A DNA stretch of 37,597 nucleotides from JAXJQF01 sp036311285 (GCA_036311285.1 JAXJQF010000018.1:1-37597); one strand, 5' to 3'; numbered from the stretch's first letter, positions 7,226-17,053 are shown. A program made the numbers and translations. Notes: generated from the letters alone by a model not told the origin.

Positions 7226-7894
7226 TATTTTACCTCAAATAATCGGGGTATATCCTTTAGTTTTCAATGTATAGAGCTAATTAAAACATTAGCTTATCAA
7301 TACAACGATAATGTTTGCCCCGTAATCTACTAAATTACTTGATACACTTATAATGTAAATAAATGTAATATTTAACACCTAACTACATACTTAAATAAAC
7401 ATATGTAGGAACTTAATAGCGCACGTTATATGCACTGTATAAAAAATCTCATGTATTATAATGTTTGAAAGAGATAAAGTAAATAATTTTCATTAAAACG
7501 AGTGACAATTCATTATATTTGTAGGTTCTTACGCATATATCAAATAATAATGTAACTAAATTATTACTACTTACAGCATTTCTATATACTAGCTACTTCC
7601 GTTCATACAATCCACCTTGATTCTATTGTTTATAATTGACTATATAAAAGTCATTATGGAATTTATTATAATTGTCTGCAAAAGGTATTCTTTTTGTTTT
7701 TTCACTTAGCTTTAAACAATAAATTATGGACCATTAATAAACAAAGTAACCAATGATTTCCACTGGTTACTTTGATAAAGTCATTTTAAAGAACTATATT
7801 ATAAGACTTCAAATATTAAGATTAGTAAAATGTAACTTAATTTACGTACTAGAATATTCCTAATCTTTACATTGCCTTATCTTTAATTCCTTAA
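7226..7894. other. Intergenic region between serA and tig
   Basis: This 669-base AT-rich stretch contains the serA terminator hairpin (listed separately) and the tig promoter region, which I could not resolve to a -35/-10 pair. AGCTAAT (7275-7281) and ATTAGCT (7288-7294) form a 7-bp inverted repeat about 50 bases upstream of tig that could be an operator or leader hairpin. No credible coding sequence is seen. Confidence 0.6.
7742..7774 (-). terminator. Probable terminator downstream of serA
   Basis: CAAAGTAACCA (7742-7752) pairs perfectly with TGGTTACTTTG (7764-7774) around an 11-base loop. On the minus strand it is followed by TTTATTAA, a poor T-run. It lies about 120 bases past the serA stop. 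Confidence 0.5.
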
Positions 7895-9124
7895 TTATAA
7901 AAGGATTCTAGCCTTTAATGTGCCATCAATTTCCTTTAATTCTTTTAAGATTGCAGAAGCGTCATCTGTTGCAACATCAATTACAACATAACCAATTTCT
8001 GGTGTAGTTTGTAAGTATTGAGCAGCAACATTGATGTTGTTCTTAGCAAAAATTTGGTTAATTTGGTTCATAATACCTGGTACGTTCTTATGAACATGAA
8101 GCAATCTGCTCACAGCACCTTGAACTGGTAATGAAACTTCTGGGAAGTTTACAGCTGTTAAAGTAGAACCATTATCTGAGTATAAAGCTAACTTATTCGC
8201 AACTTCAATACCGATATTTCTTTGAGCTTCTAATGTAGACGCACCAATATGTGGAGTTAAGATACAGTTATCAAACTTTTGTAAGATACAATCAAAAGGA
8301 TCGCCGTTCTTAGCTGGTTCAATTGGGAATACATCACAAGCAGCACCACCAACCTTGCCAGATTCTAAAGCATTAGCTAAAGCAACGATATCAACTACTG
8401 TACCACGAGAAGCGTTTAAGAAGATAACACCATCTTTCATTTTTGCGAATGCTTCAGCATTGATCATATTCATTGTATCTGGAGTTTCAGGTACATGCAT
8501 TGTTACAATATCAGCATTTGCAAATAATTCATCAATTGTTTCAACTTGATGAGCATTACCCAATGCTAACTTGTTTTCAATGTCATAGAAAATAACTTGT
8601 AAACCTAAAGCTTCAGCGATAATACCAACTTGAGTACCGATATGACCATAACCAACGATACCAATAGTCTTACCTCTAGCTTCAAAACAACCTGCAGCAT
8701 TCTTATCCCAACCACCTCTATGTAATAAAGCGTTCTTAGTTGGAACAGTTCTTAATAATTGTAAATATTCACCTGTTACTAATTCTGCAACAGAACGTGT
8801 ATTAGAATATGGAGCATTAAATACAGGAATACCACGATTTCTAGCAGCATCTAAATCAACTTGATTTGTACCGATACAGAAACAACCAACTGCACATAGC
8901 TTTGGTGCATGTTCGAATATTTCATCTGTTAATTGAGTACGAGAACGAATACCTAAAAAGTGAACATCTTTGATCTTTTCGATTAAATCGTCACGATCTA
9001 AAGCCTTCTTTAAATATTCAACATTTGTATAACCTGCTTTATTTAAGGTTTCTACAGCACTTGGGTCAACACCTTCAAGTAAAACAACCTTGATTTTATC
9101 CTTTTCTAAAGAGTACTTGCCCAT
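7895..9124 (-). CDS. serA: D-3-phosphoglycerate dehydrogenase
   Basis: The enzyme oxidises 3-phosphoglycerate to 3-phosphohydroxypyruvate with NAD+, the first step of serine synthesis. The 409-residue protein aligns by eye with E. coli SerA along its length. The NAD-binding loop is GIVGYGHIG (155-163) with D181 after the second strand. The catalytic residues R240 (LNASRGTVVD), E269 (FPIEP) and H292 (LTPHIGAST) fall at the E. coli numbers. The C-terminal ACT domain (about 335-409), which binds serine for feedback inhibition in this class, is present. The start has a strong AGAGGGAG site. It follows aroG on the same strand across a 87-base gap containing a terminator hairpin, so it may be partly read through from aroG. 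Confidence 0.97.
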   Translation of the reverse strand: MGKYSLEKDKIKVVLLEGVDPSAVETLNKAGYTNVEYLKKALDRDDLIEKIKDVHFLGIRSRTQLTDEIFEHAPKLCAVGCFCIGTNQVDLDAARNRGIPVFNAPYSNTRSVAELVTGEYLQLLRTVPTKNALLHRGGWDKNAAGCFEARGKTIGIVGYGHIGTQVGIIAEALGLQVIFYDIENKLALGNAHQVETIDELFANADIVTMHVPETPDTMNMINAEAFAKMKDGVIFLNASRGTVVDIVALANALESGKVGGAACDVFPIEPAKNGDPFDCILQKFDNCILTPHIGASTLEAQRNIGIEVANKLALYSDNGSTLTAVNFPEVSLPVQGAVSRLLHVHKNVPGIMNQINQIFAKNNINVAAQYLQTTPEIGYVVIDVATDDASAILKELKEIDGTLKARILL

Positions 9125-9164
9125 ATTAAAACTCCCTCTTTACTTGTTTTTTTCTTTAAAGTAC

Positions 9165-9192
9165 AAAAGGGCAATATGTTTATCGCCCTTTT
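9165..9192 (-). terminator. Terminator hairpin between aroG and serA
   Basis: AAAAGGGC (9165-9172) pairs with GCCCTTTT (9185-9192), loop 12 bases. The T-run on the minus strand is only the four T of the stem before GTAC, so some read-through into serA is likely. Confidence 0.65.
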
Positions 9193-9211
9193 AACAAATT
9201 GTAAAATAATA

Positions 9212-10276
9212 TTATTTGTTACGGCGAGCAACGATAGCTTGCGATAGTTTTTCTAATACAAGCTCTGAATCTTCCCAACCGATACAAGCATCTGTAATAC
9301 TTTGACCGTAAACTAACTTGTCTGCACAGCCTTCAACTAAATCTTGTCTGCCTTCAACTAAGTGACTTTCGATCATTACACCAAATACACCCTTTGAACC
9401 AGATGAAATTTGTTCTGCAATGTTTTCTGCTACTTCAACTTGCTTCTTAAATTGCTTATGACTGTTAGCATGGCTGAAGTCAACCATAACTGAAGGAATT
9501 AATTTAGCTTTAGATAAAGCTTCAACTGCTTCACTTACATGTTCAACTGAGTAATTAGGACCTTTGTTACCACCACGTAAAATAATGTGACAATCTTCGT
9601 TACCTAAAGTCTTAACAATTGCACTGTGACCAAATTTTGTTACAGATAAGAATGTGTGAGCTGACTTAGCTGATTGTAAAGCGTCGATCGCAATCTTAAC
9701 TGTACCATCAGTACCGTTCTTAAAACCAACTGGAGCAGATGTGCCAGAAGCTAATTCACGATGAACTTGTGATTCTGTTGTTCTTGCACCAATTGCAACC
9801 CATGAAATTAATTCATCTAAATATTGAGGTGTTAAAACATCTAAATATTCTGTTGCAGTAGGCATACCCATTTCATTGATATCAGCTAATAGCTTACGAC
9901 CAATCTTTAGACCTGCATTCATGTCATATGAATTATCCATATATGGGTCATTAATTAAACCTTTCCAACCTACAGTTGTACGTGGTTTTTCAAAATACAC
10001 ACGCATTACAACTTCTAATGTATCTGCATACTTTTCACGTAATACATTTAACTTTTCAGCATATTCTAATGCAGACTTAGTATCATGAATTGAACATGGT
10101 CCAATGATTACTAATAAACGATCATCAGTACCGTTCATAATGTTATGAATAGCATCTCTTGCTTTAACAACTGTGTTCGCCATTTTTTCAGATAATGGGT
10201 ACTTTTCAATTAAAGCTACTGGTGGTAATAAATCAGTGATTTCACTGATTCTTGTGTCATAAATCTTTTCTGTCAT
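9212..10276 (-). CDS. aroG: 3-deoxy-7-phosphoheptulonate (DAHP) synthase
   Basis: The enzyme condenses phosphoenolpyruvate with erythrose 4-phosphate to make DAHP, the entry step of aromatic amino acid synthesis. The 354-residue protein matches the E. coli AroG type throughout: IIGPCSIH with metal ligand C61, VMRVYFEKPRTTVGWKGLIN, TESQVHRELASG, GFKNGTDGT, CHIILRGG, DFSHANS and ITDACIGWE. It retains the DVLTPQYL segment that corresponds to the inhibitor-binding region of E. coli AroG, so feedback control by an aromatic amino acid (phenylalanine in the E. coli relative) is likely. It has its own consensus promoter at 10364-10392 and is followed by a terminator and then serA on the same strand. 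Confidence 0.95.
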   Translation of the reverse strand: MTEKIYDTRISEITDLLPPVALIEKYPLSEKMANTVVKARDAIHNIMNGTDDRLLVIIGPCSIHDTKSALEYAEKLNVLREKYADTLEVVMRVYFEKPRTTVGWKGLINDPYMDNSYDMNAGLKIGRKLLADINEMGMPTATEYLDVLTPQYLDELISWVAIGARTTESQVHRELASGTSAPVGFKNGTDGTVKIAIDALQSAKSAHTFLSVTKFGHSAIVKTLGNEDCHIILRGGNKGPNYSVEHVSEAVEALSKAKLIPSVMVDFSHANSHKQFKKQVEVAENIAEQISSGSKGVFGVMIESHLVEGRQDLVEGCADKLVYGQSITDACIGWEDSELVLEKLSQAIVARRNK

Positions 10277-10363
10277 TTTTTATTCTTTCTAGTACGTCTT
10301 AATTCGACTTAATATTGCTAAAATTTTTATACTTTATTATAGCTATGTAATAAAATCACAAAC

Positions 10364-10392
10364 ATTGTAATAATAAGAAATTCAATAGTCAA
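10364..10392 (-). promoter_or_regulatory. Sigma-70 promoter of aroG
   Basis: On the minus strand TTGACT (10392-10387), a 17-base spacer and TACAAT (10369-10364) make a near-consensus promoter. The start would lie near 10357, giving a leader of about 80 bases. The rest of the 361-base gap holds only the sensor-kinase terminator. Confidence 0.7.
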
Positions 10393-10557
10393 ATTAATAA
10401 ACTACCAAATGTATTATTTTGCGTTTATATCTAATTTCATCAATTACTAACTAAAACTTTTTATGACATACATCATAATTATTTAGAATCATTAACTATA
10501 TTTTGAAAAACATATTTTTGGATTATTAACATTAAATGATCTTATAGTATATAAAAA

Positions 10558-10585
10558 CAAAGAAGAACAAAACTGTTCTTCTTTG
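10558..10585 (-). terminator. Terminator of the hybrid sensor kinase gene
   Basis: A perfect 12-bp stem (CAAAGAAGAACA with TGTTCTTCTTTG) around an AAAC loop is followed on the minus strand by TTTTTAT. It lies 53 bases past the kinase stop codon. Confidence 0.88.
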
Positions 10586-10637
10586 CTATAAGTAACTACC
10601 TTAATAACCTTTAGTTACAATCTCTATATACTATGCC

Positions 10638-13600
10638 TTATTTAATAAACCTATTAAGCACTTCCACTAATTGTTCAAAATTAATAGGTTTTGGTAAATG
10701 TTCATTCATACCCGCCTTTCTTGTTGCAACAACATCATCTGCAAAGGCATTTGCTGTCATAGCCACAATCGGAACATTGGATGTATATTCACGACCAATT
10801 GCTCTAATAGCTTCCGCTGATTCTAAACCATTCATTATCGGCATTTGAATATCCATGAAGATTAAATCATAATAACCGTCTTTAACTTCCTTCATTAGAT
10901 TTAAAGCTTCTAGACCGTTAATCGCTACATCAACCTCTAAGTTTGACATTTCTAAAATTTCTTTAGCTATTTCAATGTTCAAACTATTATCTTCAACTAA
11001 CAATACTCTCTTTCCAGAAAAGTCTGAATTTATATTAGCGTGTAAAGGATTATCGAGGTAATATTTTTCTTTATTTTCTTTTTCTAAAACTTCCTCTTGA
11101 ATTACTTTCAAATGACATAATTCTTTAAGAACCTTCATAATACTTAACTTAAAGCTACTTTGGTTGATAAAATAATTTGCTCCAACCGTTCTAGCAGCAT
11201 ATTCTATTTCATTTAAATCAAAGCTAGATGTAACAATTAAATAAAAATCATTGAACATCATTCCCTTTAATTCTTTTATTGCCATTAGAGTTTCACCATC
11301 GTCAGGTTTCCAATCAATTATGATTGCAAAATACTCATGATCAAGATTACCTACGATATGACTCACTAATAATTCATAGCTATCTAATTCAGTTACATTT
11401 AAACCTAAGTTAGATAAACATTGAACTTTATCCTTACGTGTATTAAAGTCTGTATCAATTACTAATACATTTAAATTTTTAAATTCACTTACATTTTCCT
11501 GCGAAAAACGCTTTTGGCTCTTTAAGTAAATTGTCGCTGTAACTCTAGTTCCTTTGTTTAACTCACTTTCTACACGCAAATCACCATCCATCATATAAAT
11601 GATATTTCTAGTAATCGCCATGCCTAGACCTGCACCAAATTCATTTGAGCGAGATGCATTAATATCTCGAGAGAAAGGTTCAAAGATATGCTCTAAGAAA
11701 TCCTTGGACATACCTATACCTTGGTCTTCACATAAGAACTCAAAACATACATTTTCTTCATTATTAGACTCAATCTCTGTTACATAGAAATTGATTTCTT
11801 TACCCTCATCTGAGTATTTAGAAGCATTACTAATCAAATTAACTAAAGCCTGCTGTAGTCTATTACTATCACCAATAACTGCGTCATGGATGATATTGTT
11901 ATTATAGATATTAAGCTTTTGCTTCTTGCTATCAATTTGTACTTTACAAATAATTTCTAAATTACTGATAGCATTCTTCATCGAAAACTCATTTTGACAA
12001 AACTCGAGTTTACCTGATTCAATCTTACTCATATCAAGCACTTTGTTAATCAAGCTTAACAAGTGTTGACTTGATATTGAAATCTTCTTTAAGCAATCAT
12101 CAATCTTTTCGGCATTTCCAAGATTATTCTTAGCAATAGCTGTCATACCTATAATTGCATTCATTGGAGTACGAATATCATGACTCATCGCTGTTAGGAA
12201 GCTAGTCTTGGCTTCGTTAGACTTGTTTGCAGCTAAATAAGCTAAATTTAACGCATGTTTAGTCTCAAGTTCTGCCTTCTTCTTATCATCAATGTATCTA
12301 GAAGACCATAATACTTTCTTAGCTACACCATTTTCGTCACGTTTTACTACAATAAGACTAATTTCAACCCAACCAGAGGTCTTACTAATACATTCCGTAG
12401 TAATGATATCTTGTTTAGCTAAACGTTCTCTTATAGTATCCAAATCTGCAAATTCAAGCATTGATTCTACAAAGTTTGGATCACAACCTAAAGTTATCCA
12501 ACTATTTAAAGCAACTCTTGCATTGTTCGTATTACTAGTATAGGTTTTTAAATAATCTTTACTTGTTAATTCTACAAAGGTTTCTTCATCAATATTTACT
12601 AGGTAGTTACAATAGTAAATTCTACTCATAGCACTGATAATTTCAGACTTATCTTGAACATTACCATGTAACTCAGAAATTTGTTGCTTGTCTTTTTCTA
12701 TCTTTTCAATACGTGCAATTTCTTCACGCTTTTCGTTATCAATAAATTGAAGAGCAAAAACAAGTTTTTCTAATTGACCTTCACTATTATATTCAATTGG
12801 AATCATTAGAGCTCTTATCCATTCTTGTCTATTATTTAAATAATCACAAGAAAGACTAAGATTACCCTTCATTCTTTCAGTAACCGTTGATGGATCTGTA
12901 AAGGCCTTTAACTTTCTCTTATATTCTGAACTTACAAAATGTTCAATTAATACTGGAACAGTCTTTTTGAAATCTCCATTATAAAACAATGCATCTTTCT
13001 TTACGTGCTCTGCTAAAGAAAGAGCTGACATATTATTGTTCTTAAGATCCACATACCAGCTATTGAAATAAATCATCGCAAATGATTTAGAAATTTGTTG
13101 TTGTAAAACAAGATCATCACCTTGTTGAAGAAGTTGTTCACGTTGTTCGTCTACACTCTTTGACAATCTTTTGTTTTCTTGAATAACTTTAAATTTATCA
13201 TCAATATTTTGAACGTAAATAATTACTATCGGTAATTCTTCTGTATATTCTAATGATTTTACAACTTCTAAACTCACCCAAATATATTTATCAAAATGTT
13301 TACGTCTATAGATAAAACTTAAACTTTCAACACCTTTATCAAATTCATCTTTCCATTTATGCGTATTACAGAAGTCTAAAAAAGCTGGAACATCTTCATG
13401 CCAAACCCCGCCTTCCTCAACGAATTCAATAAACAGATCGTTTACATCTCTCTTTTTTACAGGATTAGGACAAGCCCCTATATCAATACCAATAACAACA
13501 TCTCTATGACAACCTCTATTTAGATTGATCTTTACAACCTTTAAAAATAAGTCTGTCTTTAATACAGCTAATAAATCTGTATAACATGTATAGTGACATT

Positions 13601-14018
13601 CTAATTCTGGAGTAAAGGCTTTAGTAAGAGTTACAATAAAGAAATCTGATAATTCTGGTTTATCGTGAGGATTTACAATGATGTTTTCATATGAGAATTT
13701 ATAATTAACGCATGAACCTGATTTGGTCTTTAAATTTATATAATCATTGTTTATATAAAACGCATTAGGATTTGCAATAAAATCAATGAATTTACCTGAA
13801 GTAAGTTCAAAAAATTCTTCTGCATTTTTATACCCAAGTACCTTTGCACATTGATCATTAATGGATAGGATAGTTAAATTTTCATCTTTCAATAAGAACA
13901 ATTTTCCCGGGTCTTCGTAATCTTTTAGGATATGAATAAAATTTTTTTCAACCACCGGATCTGACTTAATCTTCGGATTAAAAACTTTAAATTCAATTTC
14001 TGCGTTAAATGTGTTCAT
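10638..14018 (-). CDS. Soluble hybrid sensor histidine kinase
   Basis: The 1126-residue protein is a hybrid two-component kinase. The N-terminal ~590 residues contain PAS-like sensor regions (clearest at about 40-100, LLKDENLTILSINDQCAKVLGY, and at 460-590) with a predicted coiled coil near 285-310. The histidine-kinase domain has phospho-acceptor H613 in SHDIRTPMN. The ATPase domain shows the N box (ALVNLISNASKYS), G1 (DQGIGM) and G2 (GAGLGMAI). Two receiver domains follow. The first, about 848-960, is divergent (VLVIDTDFN, IIIDWKPDDG). The second, about 1003-1125, is canonical with D1056 in FMDIQMPIMNG, preceded by VLLVEDN and followed by MTANA and KP. No signal peptide, transmembrane helix or Hpt domain is visible, so it probably senses a cytoplasmic signal and passes phosphate to a separate Hpt protein. 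No cognate regulator lies beside it. Confidence 0.92.
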   Translation of the reverse strand: MNTFNAEIEFKVFNPKIKSDPVVEKNFIHILKDYEDPGKLFLLKDENLTILSINDQCAKVLGYKNAEEFFELTSGKFIDFIANPNAFYINNDYINLKTKSGSCVNYKFSYENIIVNPHDKPELSDFFIVTLTKAFTPELECHYTCYTDLLAVLKTDLFLKVVKINLNRGCHRDVVIGIDIGACPNPVKKRDVNDLFIEFVEEGGVWHEDVPAFLDFCNTHKWKDEFDKGVESLSFIYRRKHFDKYIWVSLEVVKSLEYTEELPIVIIYVQNIDDKFKVIQENKRLSKSVDEQREQLLQQGDDLVLQQQISKSFAMIYFNSWYVDLKNNNMSALSLAEHVKKDALFYNGDFKKTVPVLIEHFVSSEYKRKLKAFTDPSTVTERMKGNLSLSCDYLNNRQEWIRALMIPIEYNSEGQLEKLVFALQFIDNEKREEIARIEKIEKDKQQISELHGNVQDKSEIISAMSRIYYCNYLVNIDEETFVELTSKDYLKTYTSNTNNARVALNSWITLGCDPNFVESMLEFADLDTIRERLAKQDIITTECISKTSGWVEISLIVVKRDENGVAKKVLWSSRYIDDKKKAELETKHALNLAYLAANKSNEAKTSFLTAMSHDIRTPMNAIIGMTAIAKNNLGNAEKIDDCLKKISISSQHLLSLINKVLDMSKIESGKLEFCQNEFSMKNAISNLEIICKVQIDSKKQKLNIYNNNIIHDAVIGDSNRLQQALVNLISNASKYSDEGKEINFYVTEIESNNEENVCFEFLCEDQGIGMSKDFLEHIFEPFSRDINASRSNEFGAGLGMAITRNIIYMMDGDLRVESELNKGTRVTATIYLKSQKRFSQENVSEFKNLNVLVIDTDFNTRKDKVQCLSNLGLNVTELDSYELLVSHIVGNLDHEYFAIIIDWKPDDGETLMAIKELKGMMFNDFYLIVTSSFDLNEIEYAARTVGANYFINQSSFKLSIMKVLKELCHLKVIQEEVLEKENKEKYYLDNPLHANINSDFSGKRVLLVEDNSLNIEIAKEILEMSNLEVDVAINGLEALNLMKEVKDGYYDLIFMDIQMPIMNGLESAEAIRAIGREYTSNVPIVAMTANAFADDVVATRKAGMNEHLPKPINFEQLVEVLNRFIK

Positions 14019-14366
14019 GCCTAGTCCACTTTTGCGTTGATTATTTACAATGGATCATTTTATGTATATTTAAACTGTTTAAAAACTTAAAATTTAAGCA
14101 AAAAATATTAGCAGTAAAATTAAAAAATTAAGTTCCTCAATTCAATCTAATTATATATTAAATATAATCACCTTGATAATTGATAAACTAATATTAGTTG
14201 AATAATCTTAAATGGATCAAATTTGTACTATAAATAACGCTTCGTAATTCAATAGATTGGTTAAAAATCATGCTTTCGTACGTATGTTTTTGAACACTTT
14301 TTTTTAAAAAAAAGATAGTTAGTTACAACATCATGAAAAACCAAATAGTGCACTTTAAAAAACTTA
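14019..14366. other. Gap between 622-aa gene and sensor kinase
   Basis: This 348-base AT-rich gap presumably holds the kinase promoter, which I could not place. T8A8 (around 14300-14315) is the only conspicuous feature. It could be a weak terminator after the 622-aa gene, but it lacks a GC stem. No gene seen. Confidence 0.5.
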
Positions 14367-16235
14367 CTATTCCTTATTGATACTGATGTTAATATTATCA
14401 AGTAATAATTTTATTCTATCACTAGGAGTAATCACATCCTTCTTAGACTTTGTTTTCCCCTCGCCATCTTTTTCTGTCTTTGGCAATTTAACAACTTGGT
14501 CTTCTGTCTTTAGAATAACAAAGTCAGAAGGCAGTACTTTTATATTGATAAAACGCACTACTATATTATCTATTAAAGAACTCATCTTCTCTTGAGCAAT
14601 ATCTGCATTAATTGAAGTCATAAGATTTAATAATAACTTATAGTACTTATTGGTCATTACAGAGAAATTGTTAGTATATAAAACATAACTTAATAACATT
14701 ATATGCATGATATAAAATATCTTTTTATCTCTATAAACCTGTAATAACACATGAACTATCTCTTCATAAGACATAGTAAAAGTATTTACTGAATAAACTT
14801 CAAGTAAATATCTTAAACGTTCTTGTTCTCTTGGTTCTAAACCATATGACTCATCATCGATTAAATTATTCAGGAGAACAACGAGATCAGAATGCTTGAT
14901 ATAAGTATCTCCCATATCATTAAACATTCTAAAATAAATCATTATAAGGTTTTCAATATAAAGATAATTTGGAGTAGGTTTATAATATTCAAACGCCCAC
15001 TCGTACTTATTGTTGTCTGTTAATGATTTGTAAATAATAACTGACTGATTTAAATTATAACTATAAAGATTTAAAAACGGATCAGGTTCAATACATAACC
15101 CAACCGCACGCATACAGGCACTTAAATATTTTGAGTTTTCTAAACTTAATTGAGCATTAGATGAACTAAAGGTTTTATTTATTCCACAACCTGAAATCAA
15201 GTTCTTAATCTTAACAATACGACTAGTTATATTATTAAAATCCTTTAAAGGATTATTCTTAACCTTTGCTCTAATTTCTAAAGGAACAGAAATAAACTCA
15301 TCTGCTATACCTATAGTATTCTCATCAAAACGTCTAATCTTTACATCTAAGAACATTGCCTTAACCTTAGATATTAAGGCATTAACGTTATTAGACAATT
15401 TAGAATGTATGAAATTAGTTAAAACATTACCGTAAAAAGGATAATCAGCTATTAGCATCTTATTATCTGAAAAGTTATAGATCTTAGTTATATTCTCTTT
15501 TCTAAGACCTTCAGGAATATCGTGTATCAAAAGATTGTAGGCATAGCTTGATAATTGTTGATGAACCTCATTTTGCCACATTCCAGACGACATTGGCAAA
15601 AAGCTTTCTAATAAAGTTACATCATAGCTATTGTTATTTGAATTAACATATACAGTTAAAATATTAAAATACTTCTTTAAAATAGCGCATTCAACAAAGT
15701 TATCTTTTAGTTTTATAAGTACTTTTAAAGCTTTTTTAATTTGGGGTTGATCTAATTTCTTTGTATTAAAAATAGTATAAAGAACTAGATTTACCATATC
15801 ATTTCTAATATCTTTTGTAATAAACAAGCTGTATCGTTCTAGAAGCATGGTTACTTCTTCTAAAATTTCAATACAGTTCTTTTGTTCAACAATTGACCTA
15901 TATTCAAGTCCTTGAAAATATATGGTCAAAAAATCTGGAAACAACGGTTCGTTTACAATATTATTTTCACTAAATACATTCTTTAATGAAAGCCATTTTA
16001 TATAACGTTGCCTCTCCTCAATTGAGAAATTTGCATAAGATGCATTTGGGATTACAAAACTATCTTCTAGTTCTATAACCTCGTTATCTTTATTTATTGC
16101 AAACGGAAATATTGACGCTTTAGGGGTGAAATAAAACAAAGCATCCGTAAATGTAATACCTAGAATATCATTTTGAATATCCTTGGTGATAAATTGTAAG
16201 TGTTCCCTTGATACTAAAAATTGGTCAAACTTCAT
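14367..16235 (-). CDS. Hypothetical protein, 622 aa
   Basis: I do not recognise this protein. It is long (622 residues), predicted to be mostly helical, rich in Asn, Ile and Leu, and has no signal peptide, clear membrane helix or known catalytic motif. The final ~30 residues include a lysine-rich linker (KTEKDGEGKTKSKKD). AAAGGT precedes the ATG at 16235. It lies upstream of the hybrid kinase on the same strand, separated by 348 bases, so a functional link is possible but not shown. The full-length open frame and AT-rich codon use like its neighbours support a real gene. Long helical proteins of this sort are often scaffolds or secretion-related, but nothing here decides it. Confidence 0.75.
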   Translation of the reverse strand: MKFDQFLVSREHLQFITKDIQNDILGITFTDALFYFTPKASIFPFAINKDNEVIELEDSFVIPNASYANFSIEERQRYIKWLSLKNVFSENNIVNEPLFPDFLTIYFQGLEYRSIVEQKNCIEILEEVTMLLERYSLFITKDIRNDMVNLVLYTIFNTKKLDQPQIKKALKVLIKLKDNFVECAILKKYFNILTVYVNSNNNSYDVTLLESFLPMSSGMWQNEVHQQLSSYAYNLLIHDIPEGLRKENITKIYNFSDNKMLIADYPFYGNVLTNFIHSKLSNNVNALISKVKAMFLDVKIRRFDENTIGIADEFISVPLEIRAKVKNNPLKDFNNITSRIVKIKNLISGCGINKTFSSSNAQLSLENSKYLSACMRAVGLCIEPDPFLNLYSYNLNQSVIIYKSLTDNNKYEWAFEYYKPTPNYLYIENLIMIYFRMFNDMGDTYIKHSDLVVLLNNLIDDESYGLEPREQERLRYLLEVYSVNTFTMSYEEIVHVLLQVYRDKKIFYIMHIMLLSYVLYTNNFSVMTNKYYKLLLNLMTSINADIAQEKMSSLIDNIVVRFINIKVLPSDFVILKTEDQVVKLPKTEKDGEGKTKSKKDVITPSDRIKLLLDNINISINKE

Positions 16236-16602
16236 ACTCTATGACCTTTTGTTTATAATTTATTATTCTGTTTATATATTTATAAATGCAAAAAAAATAT
16301 ACGAACCTAATATTATTCATAACAAATAGAAAAATAATAATTAAGTTAAATATATTGAATGAATAAAGACATCCTTAGTAACAACAATATTCATATATAG
16401 TAGATTAACAAAAATACAGTTTTTAAACCTATACCCATGACTAAAAATTCATCAATAATTAAACTAAAATAGTTATCTAGATTGCAATTTTTGAAATTTG
16501 TTACATTACTGTTAAACTATTACTATAAAAACAACTCAAAAATATATGCTTATCAACCTTTTGTTGATATTTTCAAAATAACAAAAAATCTCATAAATTA
16601 AT

Positions 16603-16629
16603 TAAAGTTTTTCAAAATCTTGCCGTTAA
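16603..16629 (+). promoter_or_regulatory. FliA (sigma-28) flagellar promoter
   Basis: TAAAGTTT (16603-16610), an 11-base spacer and GCCGTTAA (16622-16629) match the FliA consensus TAAAGTTT-N11-GCCGATAA at 15 of 16 positions. It lies about 105 bases upstream of the YjfB-like gene and reads toward it. It is the main feature of the 499-base gap 16236-16734. Confidence 0.8.
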
Positions 16630-16692
16630 TAAATAGAGGGAGTTGTAAACTTTTCAAAATTTGAGCAGTTTACAAGAATTATTCACCATTTT

Positions 16693-16701
16693 TGCTATAA
16701 T
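16693..16701 (+). promoter_or_regulatory. Extended -10 sigma-70 promoter
   Basis: TGCTATAAT (16693-16701) is a perfect extended -10 element without a recognisable -35. It gives a start near 16708, just upstream of the TAAGGAG ribosome-binding site at 16721-16727. The gene may thus have both a vegetative and a flagellar promoter. Confidence 0.5.
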
Positions 16702-16734
16702 ATTAGTAAGGTTGCTTGTCTAAGGAGTTTAAAA

Positions 16735-16971
16735 ATGGATTCATCAGCAATCAGCAGTGATAATTATGGCGCAACTGTATTACAGACAACTGTAATGAAG
16801 CAAAGCCAAGATCAACAAGCTCAAATGGCATTACAGCTTATACAGGACACAGCCCAAAACAATGCTCAAATCATGGCATTAGGTTCTAATGCTGCACCAA
16901 GAGTAGACGCTAACGCTGCGGGAGCTAATCCTGGCGACCGTCTTGGTACACATATAAACATCGCTGTGTAA
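16735..16971 (+). CDS. YjfB-like putative motility protein
   Basis: The 78-residue protein is hydrophilic, with a Gln-rich helix (MKQSQDQQAQMALQLIQDT) and a terminal LGTHINIAV. This layout, a short helix of the form VMK...Q..QA..L followed by a low-complexity linker and a final LG-x-x-I-[DN]-[IV], is that of the small YjfB-like 'putative motility protein' family first noted in Bacillus. Its molecular role is unknown. The FliA-type promoter upstream independently supports a link to flagellar or chemotaxis expression. A textbook TAAGGAG stands 7 bases before the ATG, and a strong terminator follows, so the gene is monocistronic. Confidence 0.75.
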   Translation: MDSSAISSDNYGATVLQTTVMKQSQDQQAQMALQLIQDTAQNNAQIMALGSNAAPRVDANAAGANPGDRLGTHINIAV

Positions 16972-17023
16972 TGTATTGAGTACATAGAATGCTATTGAAA
17001 TGTTCAATGGTATGATATGCCTG

Positions 17024-17053
17024 AACCTCTAATAAATTTATTAGAGGTTTTTT
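17024..17053 (+). terminator. Terminator of the YjfB-like gene
   Basis: A 26-base perfect palindrome (17024-17049, starting AACCTCTAATAA) ends in a run of six T (17048-17053). It lies about 50 bases past the stop codon. Confidence 0.88.

Noticed and set aside
14258..14276. GGTTAAAAATCATGCTTT, similar to GGTTAAAAATTCATGCTA at 23443
   Set aside because: Only about 16 matching AT-rich bases, with different flanks and no consistent relation to genes; likely chance.
14300..14315. T8A8 string as a terminator
   Set aside because: No GC-containing stem, so it cannot be called an intrinsic terminator.
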